A stretch of DNA of 64,000 nt from Isosphaeraceae bacterium (GCA_026004735.1 BPJS01000001.1:3986859-4050858); one strand, 5' to 3'. Counted from the stretch's first letter, positions 16,441 to 26,849 are shown. Made by a program: numbers and translations. The notes: generated from the letters alone by a model not told the origin.

Positions 16441-19204
16441 ATGTCTGGCTCGACGGTCGGCAGTCGATGGAACCTTGATCTGATCGACGAGTACTACAAC
16501 CGCTGGAAACACGATCCCTCCAGCGTCGACCCTTCCTGGCAACACTTCTTCGAGGGCTTCGAGGTCGGCGCTTCCCGCAACGGACGCCTCGCCCCCACGC
16601 CCGCCTCTGCCCCACCCTCCTCCTCACCGACCATCCACCCGGGCATCCCCCGCCTGATCGACGCCTACCGCGAAATCGGCCACTACCTGGCTCTCCTCGA
16701 CCCCTTACGCCTCACTCCCCGCCGCACCCAGCACGAAGCCCTGGAACTGTCCGAATTCGGCCTATCTGAATCCGACCTCGACCTCGTCGTCGAAACCGGA
16801 CTGCCACACTTGCCTCAGGCGACCATCCGCCAACTGATCGCCGACCTCCGCAAAACCTACTGCGAAACCGTCGGCGTCGAATACATGCACATCGCCGACC
16901 GCAAGGTCCGCCGCTGGCTCCAGGAACGCATGGAGCCAATCCACAACCGCCCCCCCCTTCGACCTCCAGCGCAAACGCCGCATCCTGCTCAAACTTTACG
17001 CGACCACCCTCTTCGAAACCTTCCTGCACAACCACTACGTCGGCCAGAAGCGGTTCTCGCTCGAAGGCGGCGAGATGTTGATCCCCCTGCTCGACACCCT
17101 CGTCGAACGCGCCGGTGTTTGGAAGGTCCAGGAGATCGTGATGGGCATGCCCCATCGGGGCCGCCTCAACGTTCTCGCTAACATTCTCAACAAGCCCTAC
17201 GGCCTGATCTTCAACGAATTCGAAGGCAATCTCCCCAAAACCGTTCAGGGCGACGGCGACGTCAAATACCACCTCGGCTTCTCCTCCGACCATACCTGCC
17301 TCAACGGTCACGTCATCCACCTCTCGCTCACCCCCAACCCGAGCCACCTCGAAGCCGTCAACCCGGTCGTCGAGGGCCGCGCCCGCGCCAAACAACGTCG
17401 CCGCGGCGACACCGAACGCAAACTCGTCGTCCCGCTGCTTATCCACGGCGACGCCGCCTTCGCCGGCCAAGGCCTCGTCGCCGAAACCCTCAACCTCTCG
17501 CAGCTCCACGGCTACCGCACCGGCGGCACCGTTCACATCGTCGTCAACAACCAGATCGGCTTCACCACCAACCCGATCGACGCACGCTCGACCAGCTACT
17601 GCACCGACGTCGCCAAGATGGTCGACGCCCCGATCTTCCACGTCAACGGCGAGGACCCCGAGGCCTGCGTGCACGTCGCCGAGCTGGCCCTCGACTACCG
17701 CCAGACGTTCGGCCGCGACGTTGTCATCGACATGGTTTGCTTCCGCCGCCACGGCCATAACGAAGGCGACGAGCCCGGCTTCACCCAGCCGCTGATGTAC
17801 GCCAAGATTCGCGAGCGTCCCTCGATCACCGAGCTTTATACCGAACACCTGATCCTCACCGGCGACCTGACGACCGCCGAGGCCGAAACCATCACCGAAA
17901 CCTTCCAGGAGAAACTGAAGGCCGTTTACGACGAAGTCCGCCAATCCCACGTCGAGCCTCGACCTGCTCCCCAGCCCTTCCAGCACGCCTGGGCCGGCTA
18001 CACCTCCACATATTCGTTCACACCGGTCGAGACCGGCGTCCCGCTCGACCTGCTCCGCCGCGTTACGGAGGCCATGGCCTCGGTCCCGCCCGGCTTCCAT
18101 CGCAATCCCAAACTGGATCGGATCCTCAACGGCCGCCTCCGGATCATCGAACAACTTGGCGGCATCGACTGGGCGTTCGCCGAGGGTCTTGCTTTCGGCT
18201 CACTCTTGGTCGAGGGCACCCCGCTTCGCCTCAGCGGCCAGGACAGCCGCCGCGGCACCTTCAGCCAGCGCCACGCTGTGCTCGTCGACACCATCACCGG
18301 CGAACGCTACACCCCGTTGAACCACATCGCCGAGGGCCAGGCCCACTTCTGCGTCTACGACAGCCTCCTGTCCGAAGCCGCCGTTCTCGGTTTCGACTAC
18401 GGTTACTCGCTTGACGAACCTTCGATGCTCATCATGTGGGAGGCCCAGTTCGGCGACTTCGCCAATGGCGCCCAGGTCATCATCGACCAGTTTATCGCCT
18501 CGGCCGAGAGTAAGTGGTCTCGCGCCTCCGGCATCGTCATGCTCTTGCCCCACGGCTACGAGGGCCAGGGCCCCGAACACTCCAGCGCCCGCCTCGAACG
18601 CTTCCTCCAGCTCTGCGCCGAGGAAAACATCCAGGTCGTCTACCCCTCCACCCCAGCCCAATATTTCCACCTGCTCCGCCGCCAGGTCCGTCGTCCCTTC
18701 CGGAAGCCCCTGATCGTCATGACCCCCAAGAGCCTGCTCCGTCTCAAGGAGGCGGTCTCCCCGGTCGACCAGTTTGTCCACGGGCACTTCCACGACGTCC
18801 TCGACGACACCATTCCCGTCGACTCCGTGCGCCGTGTCGTCTTCTGCTCCGGCAAGCTCTATTACGACCTCGCCCGCCGCCGCGCCGAGGCCGGCAAGGA
18901 TGCCGAAGTCGCCCTGATCCGCCTCGAACAGCTCTATCCCTGGCCGGCCGACGAGCTTCGCCAGATCATCTCCCGCTATCAGCCCCACGACGTCGAATGG
19001 GTCTGGGCCCAGGAAGAATCCCAAAACATGGGCGCCTGGACCTTCGTCGCCCCCCGGCTCCACGATCTCCTCGGCGAAGAGATCCAGTACGTCGGCCGCG
19101 GCGCCAGCGCCAGCCCCGCCACGGGCTCCCACGCCATCCACGAACGCGAACAACACGAACTCGTCGAAGCCGCCATCGACGCCGCCGTCCCCCACCTCGT
19201 CTGA
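16441..19204 (+). CDS. sucA: 2-oxoglutarate dehydrogenase E1 component; frame broken once
   Basis: About 920 residues when read through one frameshift, the normal size. It is the thiamine-diphosphate E1 that decarboxylates 2-oxoglutarate and succinylates the lipoyl arm of SucB. The N-terminus has the typical subunit-docking stretch (LIDEYYNRWKHDPSSVDPSW), then MGMPHRGRLNVLANIL, GDGDVKYHLGFSSDH, LTPNPSHLEAVNPVVEGRAR, HGDAAFAGQGLVAETLNLSQ, the Mg/ThDP region ending VVNNQIGFTT, and a C-terminal transketolase half (YEGQGPEHSSARLERFLQLC). The frame changes in a C8 run at 16950-16957: with seven Cs, HNRPPFDLQRKRRILLKLY reads on. TAAGGA at 16426-16431 is a reasonable ribosome site. Heads the sucA-sucB-lpd operon. 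Confidence 0.9.
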
Positions 19205-19351
19205 GGCTCTCTTCGCCGCGATCGGTGCGGCCACCGCTGCACCCACCGCTACGCAGAGATCCCCCTCGTGGGGTATGGTTGTTCCATCTCTGGCCGGCAC
19301 CGGCCCTACCGCCGGGGCCTGACATCCGAACGCTTCTCCCCAGGTCGCCCC

Positions 19352-20602
19352 ATGCCGAACGTCCCGATCCGTGTCCCCGGCGTCGGGGAATCGATCACCG
19401 AAGGCATCCTCGCCCGCTGGCTCAAGCCCGAAGGCTCGTTCGTCAAGGCCGGCGAGCCGCTCTTCGAACTCGAAACCGATAAGGCCAGCAACGTCGTCCC
19501 CGCCCCCGCCGACGGCATTCTCAAAATCACCGCCGTCGAAGGAACCACCGTCCCCATCGGCAGCGTCGTCGGCGAACTCGATCCCTCCGGCAAACCCTCC
19601 GCCCCGGCAGCCTCGGCGCCGTCCCGGCCCACCCCGCCACCGGCCGCCTCCTCCGCTTCAGCCGGAGACGGCGCCTCGGCCGCCGAGCTTCCCCTGAGCC
19701 CTGCCGCCCGTCGCCTCGCCGCCGAATCCGGCATCGACCCAGCCCAAGTCCGGCCCACCGGCCCTGGCGGTCTGATCACCAAAGAGGATGTCGCTGCCCA
19801 TCGCGCGGCTGCTCCCTCTCCGACCGCCCCCTCCACGTCCTCGACGCCTCCTAAGCCCGAGCACGCCCCGCCCCCCGCCCCGGCTGCCCCCTCACCGGGC
19901 CCGCGGTCGGTCACCCGCCAGCGCATGACCGGTATCCGCCAGAAAATCGCCGCCCGCCTGGTCGAGGCCCAGCAAACGGCCGCCATCCTCACCACCTTCA
20001 ACGAGGCCGACCTCTCCCGCGTCATCGACCTCCGAAACCGCTACAAAGAGCCGTTCCAGAAAAAACACGGCGTCGGACTCGGTTTCATGTCGTTCTTCGT
20101 CAAAGCCTCCATCGAAGCCCTCCGCGCCTTCCCCACCGTCAACGGCCGCATCGAAGGCACCGAAATCGTCATTCCCCAGTATTACGACATCGGCGTCGCC
20201 GTCTCGACCGACCGCGGCCTGATGGTCCCCGTCCTCCGCGACGCCGACCGCCTCTCCTTCGCCGCCATCGAGCGCACGATCGCCGAGTTCGCCCGCAAGG
20301 CCCGCGAAAACAGCATCTCGGTTGACGACCTCCAGGGCGGCACCTTCACCATCACCAACGGAGGCGTCTTCGGCTCGCTCCTCTCAACCCCCATCCTCAA
20401 CCCGCCCCAATCAGCCATCCTCGGCATGCACGCCATCCAGAAGCGGCCCGTCGTCGTCGACGACCAGATCGTCATCCGACCCATGATGTATCTGGCCCTC
20501 TCCTACGACCATCGCCTGATCGATGGCCGCGAGGCCGTCTCCTTCCTCGTCCGCATCAAGGAGTGCATCGAAAACCCCGAACGCCTCCTGCTCGAGGTCT
20601 GA
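19352..20602 (+). CDS. sucB: 2-oxoglutarate dehydrogenase E2, dihydrolipoyl succinyltransferase
   Basis: 416 residues from ATG 19352. One lipoyl domain ([20 protein letters not shown], lipoylated Lys in [13 protein letters not shown]), a Pro/Ala/Ser linker, a peripheral-subunit-binding domain ([20 protein letters not shown]), a second linker and the catalytic acyltransferase domain ending [20 protein letters not shown] with the catalytic HxxxDG. GESITEG and DKASNVV are typical of the succinyl rather than the acetyl transferase. It accepts succinyl from SucA and passes it to CoA. 147 nt after sucA and 104 nt before lpd. Confidence 0.95.
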   Translation: MPNVPIRVPGVGESITEGILARWLKPEGSFVKAGEPLFELETDKASNVVPAPADGILKITAVEGTTVPIGSVVGELDPSGKPSAPAASAPSRPTPPPAASSASAGDGASAAELPLSPAARRLAAESGIDPAQVRPTGPGGLITKEDVAAHRAAAPSPTAPSTSSTPPKPEHAPPPAPAAPSPGPRSVTRQRMTGIRQKIAARLVEAQQTAAILTTFNEADLSRVIDLRNRYKEPFQKKHGVGLGFMSFFVKASIEALRAFPTVNGRIEGTEIVIPQYYDIGVAVSTDRGLMVPVLRDADRLSFAAIERTIAEFARKARENSISVDDLQGGTFTITNGGVFGSLLSTPILNPPQSAILGMHAIQKRPVVVDDQIVIRPMMYLALSYDHRLIDGREAVSFLVRIKECIENPERLLLEV

Positions 20603-20706
20603 CCCCCCTCCACGTCGAAGTCGAACCCCCGGACTCGGACCGGGCCCATTCATCCTCCACCCACTTCCCCAGAACGCCCCCCAACCGTAACCCACTGCCC
20701 GAGACC

Positions 20707-22107
20707 ATGCACTACGACCTGATCGTCATTGGCGGCGGACCCGGCGGCTACGTCGCCGCGATTCGTGCCTCCCAGCTTGGCATGAAGGTCGCCTGCGTCG
20801 AAAAACGTCCGGCGCTGGGTGGAACCTGCCTCAACATCGGCTGTATCCCCAGCAAGGCCCTGCTCGACTCCAGCGAACTGTTCCACCTGGCCCAGACCCG
20901 CTTCGCCGCTCACGGCATCCAGACCGGCCCCATCTCCCTCGACTTAGCCGCCATGATGGCCCGTAAGGAACAAGTCGTCGCCAGCCTCACCGGCGGTGTC
21001 CAGTTTCTTTTTAAGAAGAACAAAATTGACTGGCTCCAGGGCTTCGGCCGCCTCGCGTCGCCCTCCTCGGTCGCCGTGTCCTCCGGCGATGGCTCCGAGC
21101 AAATCCATCACGCCCGGGCCATCCTCTTGGCCACCGGCAGCGTCCCCATCGAACTGCCCTTCCTGCCCTTCGACGGTCAGACGGTCGTCAGCTCGACCGA
21201 AGCGCTGGCCTTTGACCGCGTCCCCGAACACCTAGTGGTCGTCGGCGGCGGGTACATCGGCCTCGAACTCGGCTCCGTGTGGAAACGCCTCGGCTCCCGC
21301 GTCACCGTCATCGAATTCCTGCCCCGCATCGTCCCCATGGCTGACGCCGAAATCGGCCAGGCTCTGTTCCGATCCCTCCAGAAGCTCGGCCTCGAATTCC
21401 ACCTCGAAACCAAAGTCACCGGCTTCCAGCTCGGAAGCCCCAAGGGCCACATCACCGCCGAAAAGAAATCCGGCGAGACGCTCGTCCTGCCCTGCGACAA
21501 AGTCCTCGTCAGTGTCGGCCGCAAGGGCTTTCTCGACGGCCTCGGACTCGACGCCGTCGGCGTTGCCCACGACCCAAAGACCGGCAAGGTTCAGACCGAT
21601 GAGCAGTTCCGGACCAACGTGCCCGGCATCTACGCCATCGGCGACATCATCGCTGGCCCGATGCTCGCCCACAAAGCTGAAGACGAAGGCGTCGCCGTCG
21701 CCGAGATCCTTGCAGGCAAACCCGGTCACGTGAACTATCAGGCCATCCCCAGCGTGATTTACACCTGGCCCGAAATGGCCAGCGTCGGCCTCACCGAAGA
21801 ACAGGCCCAGGAACGAAATCTGCCTTACAAGGTCGGCAAATTCCCCTTCCTGGCCAACGGCCGCGCCAAAGCCCTCGACGAAACCGAGGGTCTGGTCAAG
21901 GTGATCGCTCATGCCCAGACCGATCGCCTGCTCGGCGTCCACATTCTCGGCCCCCGTGCCTCGGACCTGATCGCCGAAGCCGTCGCCGCCATCGAATTCC
22001 ACGGCACCAGCGAAGACATCGCTCGCATCTGCCACGCCCACCCCACCCTCTCCGAGGCCGTCAAGGAAGCCGCCCTGGCCGTCGAGGGCCGCGCCCTGCA
22101 TAGCTGA
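20707..22107 (+). CDS. lpd: Dihydrolipoyl dehydrogenase (E3) of the 2-oxoglutarate dehydrogenase operon
   Basis: 466 residues from ATG 20707. FAD-binding GGGPGGYVAAIRASQLG, redox-active disulfide in GGTCLNIGCIPSKALL, NAD-binding GGGYIGLELGSVWKRLG, and the C-terminal His-Glu pair in HAHPTLSEAVKEA. It reoxidises the dihydrolipoyl arm of SucB with NAD+. The window encodes a second E3 (42338-43723) with a different active-site stretch (GGICLNWGCIPTK), so each dehydrogenase complex seems to have its own E3. This copy has the GGTCLNIGC form usual for mitochondrial-type and OGDH-linked enzymes. Confidence 0.95.
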   Translation: MHYDLIVIGGGPGGYVAAIRASQLGMKVACVEKRPALGGTCLNIGCIPSKALLDSSELFHLAQTRFAAHGIQTGPISLDLAAMMARKEQVVASLTGGVQFLFKKNKIDWLQGFGRLASPSSVAVSSGDGSEQIHHARAILLATGSVPIELPFLPFDGQTVVSSTEALAFDRVPEHLVVVGGGYIGLELGSVWKRLGSRVTVIEFLPRIVPMADAEIGQALFRSLQKLGLEFHLETKVTGFQLGSPKGHITAEKKSGETLVLPCDKVLVSVGRKGFLDGLGLDAVGVAHDPKTGKVQTDEQFRTNVPGIYAIGDIIAGPMLAHKAEDEGVAVAEILAGKPGHVNYQAIPSVIYTWPEMASVGLTEEQAQERNLPYKVGKFPFLANGRAKALDETEGLVKVIAHAQTDRLLGVHILGPRASDLIAEAVAAIEFHGTSEDIARICHAHPTLSEAVKEAALAVEGRALHS

Positions 22108-22441
22108 ACCCCCTCACCCCGAGCTTCCCAACCCTTTGAGGCTATAGGGGTCTGGGTATTCCCCCACGCGCCCACCTCCGCTCAAGTCGGTTCATCCCCC
22201 GTTCTGAACCGAAGTCGCCCCCCTCTGCTCCGTCCCTTCATGGCCCGCCGCTCGGCGGAACCCGCCTTGGTACACTGCCCCGACCGCTCCCGCCGCTCTC
22301 AGCGAAGATCCCTTCGACTCCCAGTCCGTGCGGCCCTGCACAAACCGATTGACGCCCTCCCCCTTCTCGGATCTTTGGCGATCCCCTAAACTGACGGTCC
22401 GACGGAGTCTGCGACTCGCGCTATCAAGCTGGTGACGCAAC
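22108..22441. other. Intergenic region between lpd and a membrane protein gene
   Basis: 334 nt without a credible gene. It contains one clear inverted repeat (22187-22212, listed separately). I saw no convincing promoter for the downstream gene. Confidence 0.5.
22187..22212 (+). repeat. 8-bp inverted repeat downstream of the sucAB-lpd operon
   Basis: TCGGTTCA (22187-22194) and TGAACCGA (22205-22212) pair perfectly around a C-rich 10-nt loop. It lies 80 nt past the lpd stop. There is no T tract, so it may be a 3' stabilising hairpin, a factor-assisted terminator or an operator. Confidence 0.4.
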
Positions 22442-23614
22442 ATGGATGGTTGGCACCCCGCCGCGCGTCTGATTTTGCTCGCCTCGGCCTTCGCCCTTGC
22501 CGCCGCCAGCTTATCTTGGGGAATGAGCCAGGCCCTGGTCGATAGCGCTGACCTGCTTCGCCGTGTCGAGGAGGTGCGGCTATTCCTTGAACGGGTCAAT
22601 CCGTACCAGGATCCCGACCTGACCTATCCGCCCTCCGCCCTGCCGATCTTTGCGTTGCTGCTCGGGCCGATCCCGTCTCCGCTGGAACCGGTCGTCTGGC
22701 TCCTGGTCAATCTCGCGGCCTTGCTGGCCCTGGGCTTTGTCCTCCGCACGGTCTGGCCCGATCGCCTCGGCCTGATGGCGTCGATGCTCGTGGTCTGCTG
22801 GGTCGCCGCCGCGCGGCCCACCCGCGCCGGTTTGGCGCTCGGCCAGTTCCACCTGATCCCGACGGCCCTGGCCGTCGCCACCATTCCCCTCCTGGCTTCC
22901 GGCCGAGACCGGCTAGCTGGCGTCCTACTGGGCCTCTCCCTGGTCAAACCGACGATGACGGCCCCGCTCTGGCTCGTCTGGATCGTCCGTGGCCAACGAA
23001 CCCCCGCGCTGGCGGCCCTGATCGTCCAAGCGGGTCTGTTTCTCCTGGCAGCCGTCTGGTTGTCCCAGACCCCCTGGCATCTGACCGCCGACTTCTTCGC
23101 CAACGCCCGAAGCCAGTCCACCGCCGGAAGCCTCGACTTGCCCAGCCTCCAGGCCCGCGTCGGCGTGCCGCAGAACGCCACGTTGGCGGCCAGCTTCGCC
23201 CTTCTGGTGCTAAGCCTGACCGTGGTCCGCCGGTGTAACCACGCCCGCTCCGCGACCACCACCGCCCTGGCGCTGGCCTGCGCCGCCGTCGTTACCTACC
23301 ATCGCCATTACGACCTCGTCCTGCTCATGCCCGCCGTCGTCGTCCTGCTCTCGGCCGGTGGCTCGCGATCCACCCTCGCCATGGCTGCCGGTTCGCTCCA
23401 GGTCGTGCCGACGCACCCCGCCTGGATCCGCCCGCTCGCGCCCCTGCTCGATGCCGCCGTCGCCATCTCCGCTTACCTGCTCTGGGCGGCTCTGCTCTTC
23501 CAGACCGCGGAAGAGCACTCCCGCGCGGCTCACTGCCCCGCCCCGGCTTCACGCAACAAGGCCCAGCCATCCCACGCTCAGCAGGACGACCAGGCCTTGG
23601 TCCTCGAATGCTAA
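22442..23614 (+). CDS. Polytopic membrane protein, GT87/DUF2029-like glycosyltransferase
   Basis: 390 residues from ATG 22442 with roughly ten membrane helices. The first extracytoplasmic loop has RVNPYQDPDLTYPPSALPIF, and a later helix LSLVKPTMTAPLWLVW; the NPY...YPP and SLxKP patterns are typical of GT87 (DUF2029) polyprenol-phosphate-mannose-dependent transferases. TYHRHYDLVLLMPAVVVLLS near the end is also usual for the family. The Asp of the catalytic region may be in DPDLTYPP. Substrate unknown; cell-envelope glycan or glycoprotein assembly is the family role. It stands alone, convergent with the next minus-strand pair. Confidence 0.7.
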   Translation: MDGWHPAARLILLASAFALAAASLSWGMSQALVDSADLLRRVEEVRLFLERVNPYQDPDLTYPPSALPIFALLLGPIPSPLEPVVWLLVNLAALLALGFVLRTVWPDRLGLMASMLVVCWVAAARPTRAGLALGQFHLIPTALAVATIPLLASGRDRLAGVLLGLSLVKPTMTAPLWLVWIVRGQRTPALAALIVQAGLFLLAAVWLSQTPWHLTADFFANARSQSTAGSLDLPSLQARVGVPQNATLAASFALLVLSLTVVRRCNHARSATTTALALACAAVVTYHRHYDLVLLMPAVVVLLSAGGSRSTLAMAAGSLQVVPTHPAWIRPLAPLLDAAVAISAYLLWAALLFQTAEEHSRAAHCPAPASRNKAQPSHAQQDDQALVLEC

Positions 23615-23626
23615 CCAGCCCGTCGC

Positions 23627-23905
23627 TCAAACGCGCTGGTTGATCGCCGTTCCGACCCACGCGGTCGACGGGGCCATTTTCATGTCGTAGCGACTATAGA
23701 CCAGGAACAGCAGCAAGCAGGCCAGCAGCAAGGCACCCAGGCTGATCCCCAGCAACGTCACATAGACGTCGCTCTTCGGGGACTGCACATAAACACCCCG
23801 AGCCTTGGCCGGCGCCGGCTTGGATGGCTTGGTAACCTTGGCCGATTTGGCCGGCTTGGCCGGCTTGGCGGGCTTAGCCCCGCGGCCGGATCGTGGTGGA
23901 GACAA
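23627..23905 (-). CDS. Small single-pass membrane protein with a Lys/Pro/Ala repeat region
   Basis: 92 residues, family not recognised. The first third is a Lys-Pro-Ala-type repeat (AKPAKPAKPAKSAKVTKPSK), strongly basic and presumably cytoplasmic, followed by a helix near residues 50-70 (LLGISLGALLLACLLLFLVY) and a short tail outside. Its start lies 32 nt inside the end of the upstream coiled-coil gene, so the two are translationally linked and probably act together. The repeat resembles histone H1-like tails, which suggests contact with nucleic acid or acidic surfaces, but nothing else supports that. Confidence 0.65.
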   Translation of the reverse strand: MSPPRSGRGAKPAKPAKPAKSAKVTKPSKPAPAKARGVYVQSPKSDVYVTLLGISLGALLLACLLLFLVYSRYDMKMAPSTAWVGTAINQRV

Positions 23906-24731
23906 TGTCCCCCTCCTGAATTTTCTTGCCTTGGGGAGTTGTTCCGATCAGCGTCACAACCGCCCGATCGGAGTCCACGATCGAGACCCTCACCTTGCCG
24001 AGATACTCGGGTCGCGGCTCGAGTCGATAGACGTAAAGCTCATGCCCGGATACCAGACCATCGTCGGACCCAATGCTGATCTGGAATCGTCCCTTGACCG
24101 CGTCCGCCAGCAACACCTCGCCCTCGACCTCCGGAGGCAACGCGAGCTTCTGATACCGCGCCGGGTCAGCCTCCAGATTGTTCGCCTTCAACACATTCTG
24201 AACCGTCACCAATTGATCCCGCAGATAGCGGTTGTTCGACTTGGCCTGCTCGAGTTCCCGCTCCAGAATCCGGATCTGGTCGTTCAACTCCGTCTGTTGG
24301 ATCTTGTACTGATTGGCCTCGTTCTGGACCGCCCGTAGCTGTTCGAGCGCCAGGTTGCGATCCCGCGCCTTCGCGTCCGCATCCTGCTGCGCGCTTCTCA
24401 GATTTTCCTGCGCGGTCTCCACGGCCTTGCGGAGCTGGGTCGTCTCGTCGGTGTATCGCGCGAGCTCGCCATCCTTTTGCGTCAGCACGTCCCGGAGATT
24501 CTTAATCGCTCCCTCGGCCTCCTTCTGCGTGACGGTCAGGTCGTTCTCCAGCTTGGCCTTCTCTTCCGTCAACGCATTGTTCTTCTTCTGAACCTCGCTC
24601 AACTGATTCTTGAGCTTGTCAACCTCGTCCTTCCAGTTCTTCTCCGTGGTGAAGACGACGGTCGAAAGCGTCAAGAACGCCAGCGACAGGACCATTATTA
24701 GGATCACGAGGATCTTGCCGACGTACGTCAT
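23874..24731 (-). CDS. Membrane-anchored coiled-coil protein with a C-terminal beta domain
   Basis: 285 residues from ATG 24731, family not recognised. An N-terminal membrane helix (ILVILIMVLSLAFLTLSTVV) is followed by a long coiled coil from about residue 30 to 190 (for example LKNQLSEVQKKNNALTEEKA) and a beta-rich end domain (GRFQISIGSDDGLVSGHELY to GDIVSTTI). The plan of anchor, coiled coil and small beta domain recalls MreC and other periplasmic scaffold proteins, but sequence similarity to MreC is not evident. Coupled to the Lys/Pro/Ala-repeat membrane protein downstream. Confidence 0.8.
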   Translation of the reverse strand: MTYVGKILVILIMVLSLAFLTLSTVVFTTEKNWKDEVDKLKNQLSEVQKKNNALTEEKAKLENDLTVTQKEAEGAIKNLRDVLTQKDGELARYTDETTQLRKAVETAQENLRSAQQDADAKARDRNLALEQLRAVQNEANQYKIQQTELNDQIRILERELEQAKSNNRYLRDQLVTVQNVLKANNLEADPARYQKLALPPEVEGEVLLADAVKGRFQISIGSDDGLVSGHELYVYRLEPRPEYLGKVRVSIVDSDRAVVTLIGTTPQGKKIQEGDIVSTTIRPRG

Positions 24732-24977
24732 GGCCTCACCCTGCGCTATAGTTCCGAGACGTTCGACGGCCTCTCCGGCCTCGGCGATCGCGGCCCCCGC
24801 ACCTTGCGGCCCCCACGACCACCCGTACCGACGCCAGACTCCCTTCCTCGCCGCCCACCGGCATTATCCTAAGGGTCCGCCCGATTCACCGACAAGAGAC
24901 GCCACAACCGGAGCATCCCTAGCCCGGTCGCCGCCCTCCCGTCTTCCCAGGCCGACCCAACTCGACGCAACTTTACA

Positions 24978-26816
24978 TCACGTCCCGCGACCCGGCAAGC
25001 AACCCAATCCCACGTTTCGCAGGTAAGGGCCGCTTCGACCGCAAAACGCCAACAAAAGCCGAATTTTAACCGCCACAATTGCCCCAATCAGACAAACCTG
25101 CCCCAGCAAATCTCCAATTTCCGCGTACAGGCTCGACCTGCCGTCCAGCGGCAGCCGGGCGACCAGAGTGCCTTCGGTCCGCTTCGGCTGGATCGCCACG
25201 ATCCGGCCGTTGCCGTCAATCGCGGCCGAATACCCCATGTTGACCGCCCGCACCAGCGGTGCCCGCAGTTCCACACACCGAAAGACCGCACTGGCAAGAT
25301 GCAGATCGTGCTCCGCTGTCCCGTCAAACCAGCCGTCGTTCGACTGGTCCACGATCACATCCGGCACCTTCCCATCCGGCATTTCCCGAAAAAACCGCCT
25401 CGTCAGATGGGGCAGCGTATCCTCAAAACAAATCGTCGGCGCGTACCGGATGCCCCGGTAGTCAAACCACCGCGGCCCATCCCCGGCAACCAGCCGCGGC
25501 GTCGTCGTCTCGTCATACGGCGCGAGCCGTCGAATCCAGGGCAAAATATCCAAAAGCGGGATATATTCCCCAAACGGCACCAGATGCAGCTTCCGGTAAA
25601 TCCGCGGATTCTCCTGGCCCGGCTCCAGCCACAACGCCACGTTGGTTCGCGTCGCTCCGCGCGACGTCAGCTCGAAGAAGAGCGTCCCGACCAGCATCGG
25701 GCTGCCCACCACATCCACCCACGTCCTTAATTGCTCCCGCACAAACCGCTCTCGCTCGACCCACTGCGCCAAGGTCGACGTCGGGTTGAGCTGCCGGGCC
25801 GCCCGCTCCCCCGCTTCCCCCGACAGCCCCGGTTCGATCCACACGTACCCATACGGGAACGACGTTTCCGGCCAGACGTACAGGTCAATCGCTTCGCCAC
25901 GCGCCTCGGCCCGCCGATGCGCCTCCGTGATCAAGCCCGCGAAGATCTCCAGGATCTTCTCGGCGTCCAACGACTGCTTCAGCTCCTGCTTCAAGTTTGA
26001 TTGCAAGAGCGCCACCCGCGCCCCCGGCTCAAATGACGCCGACCCCAACCGCCACCACCCATAACCCAAGCTCGCGGCCACCAGTCCCGCCGCCACCGCC
26101 GGCGTCCGGAGCCGACGCCCCACCACCCCCCAACCCGACCCGATCCCCCGAATCGCCTCCAGCCCACGCAACACCCCGACCTGAGCCACCACAATCAACC
26201 CCGTGACCACCCAGGCCCCCCCCAGATCGGCCACCTGGATCAGCGGCAGATTCGCGTACTGCGCATGCGCCAGGTAATACCATGGAAAACCACTCAGCAA
26301 ATGAGCCTGGATGTAGTCAACGCCCACCCACGCCACCGGCGCAGCGACGACCAGAGGCAGCACAAACACACGCCGAATCGCCCGGGCCGCTCCTAGAAAG
26401 ACCGGCCAGAACAGCGATTGATACACCCCTAGCACCACCCACCCCAACCACGCGCTAGGATGCAGTTCCCAGATCCAGACCAGCGAGCCCACCCAGAACA
26501 CCAATCCCCCCGCCCACGCCGACCCATACCGCACCCACCAGGGCAACCCTGCCCACTCCACCAGTGCCAACAGCGGCACGAGTGCCACCCAAACCAGCGC
26601 TGCCACCCCGACCGGCGGAAACGACGCATACAGCATCGCCCCGGCCAACGCCCCACAACCCAACGCCTTCAGCCCCGGAGCGAAACCGACACCGCTCCGT
26701 TCACCGCTCTGCCCCGCCACCAGCGCGCGACGACCCCCCAGCCCTGGCTTCGTCGTCTCGACCTCAAGACTCACGATCCTGTCCCCCTCCAGGCGCACAC
26801 TGACGCGGCCCGGCAC
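24978..26816 (-). CDS. lnt: Apolipoprotein N-acyltransferase
   Basis: 612 residues from GTG 26816; the N-terminal 45 or so residues before the first helix may not all be translated, and the true start is uncertain. It adds the third acyl chain to lipoproteins. Seven or so membrane helices fill the first half (FPPVGVAALVWVALVPLLAL; GFPWYYLAHAQYANLPLIQV is the family signature). The second half is a nitrilase domain with the catalytic Glu in VWPETSFPYG, Lys in YRKLHLVPFGEYIPLL and Cys in TICFEDTLPH, followed by SNDGWFDGTAEHDLHLASA. All three catalytic residues are present. It shares the minus strand with moeA upstream (33 nt gap). Confidence 0.92.
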   Translation of the reverse strand: MPGRVSVRLEGDRIVSLEVETTKPGLGGRRALVAGQSGERSGVGFAPGLKALGCGALAGAMLYASFPPVGVAALVWVALVPLLALVEWAGLPWWVRYGSAWAGGLVFWVGSLVWIWELHPSAWLGWVVLGVYQSLFWPVFLGAARAIRRVFVLPLVVAAPVAWVGVDYIQAHLLSGFPWYYLAHAQYANLPLIQVADLGGAWVVTGLIVVAQVGVLRGLEAIRGIGSGWGVVGRRLRTPAVAAGLVAASLGYGWWRLGSASFEPGARVALLQSNLKQELKQSLDAEKILEIFAGLITEAHRRAEARGEAIDLYVWPETSFPYGYVWIEPGLSGEAGERAARQLNPTSTLAQWVERERFVREQLRTWVDVVGSPMLVGTLFFELTSRGATRTNVALWLEPGQENPRIYRKLHLVPFGEYIPLLDILPWIRRLAPYDETTTPRLVAGDGPRWFDYRGIRYAPTICFEDTLPHLTRRFFREMPDGKVPDVIVDQSNDGWFDGTAEHDLHLASAVFRCVELRAPLVRAVNMGYSAAIDGNGRIVAIQPKRTEGTLVARLPLDGRSSLYAEIGDLLGQVCLIGAIVAVKIRLLLAFCGRSGPYLRNVGLGCLPGRGT

Positions 26817-26849
26817 CCCCAGCCGCCCCCTCCATCCCCTCGCCCGTTA

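Noticed and set aside
16712..18154. 480-codon minus-strand frame inside sucA
   Set aside because: Antisense shadow; the plus strand has the full E1 motif series.
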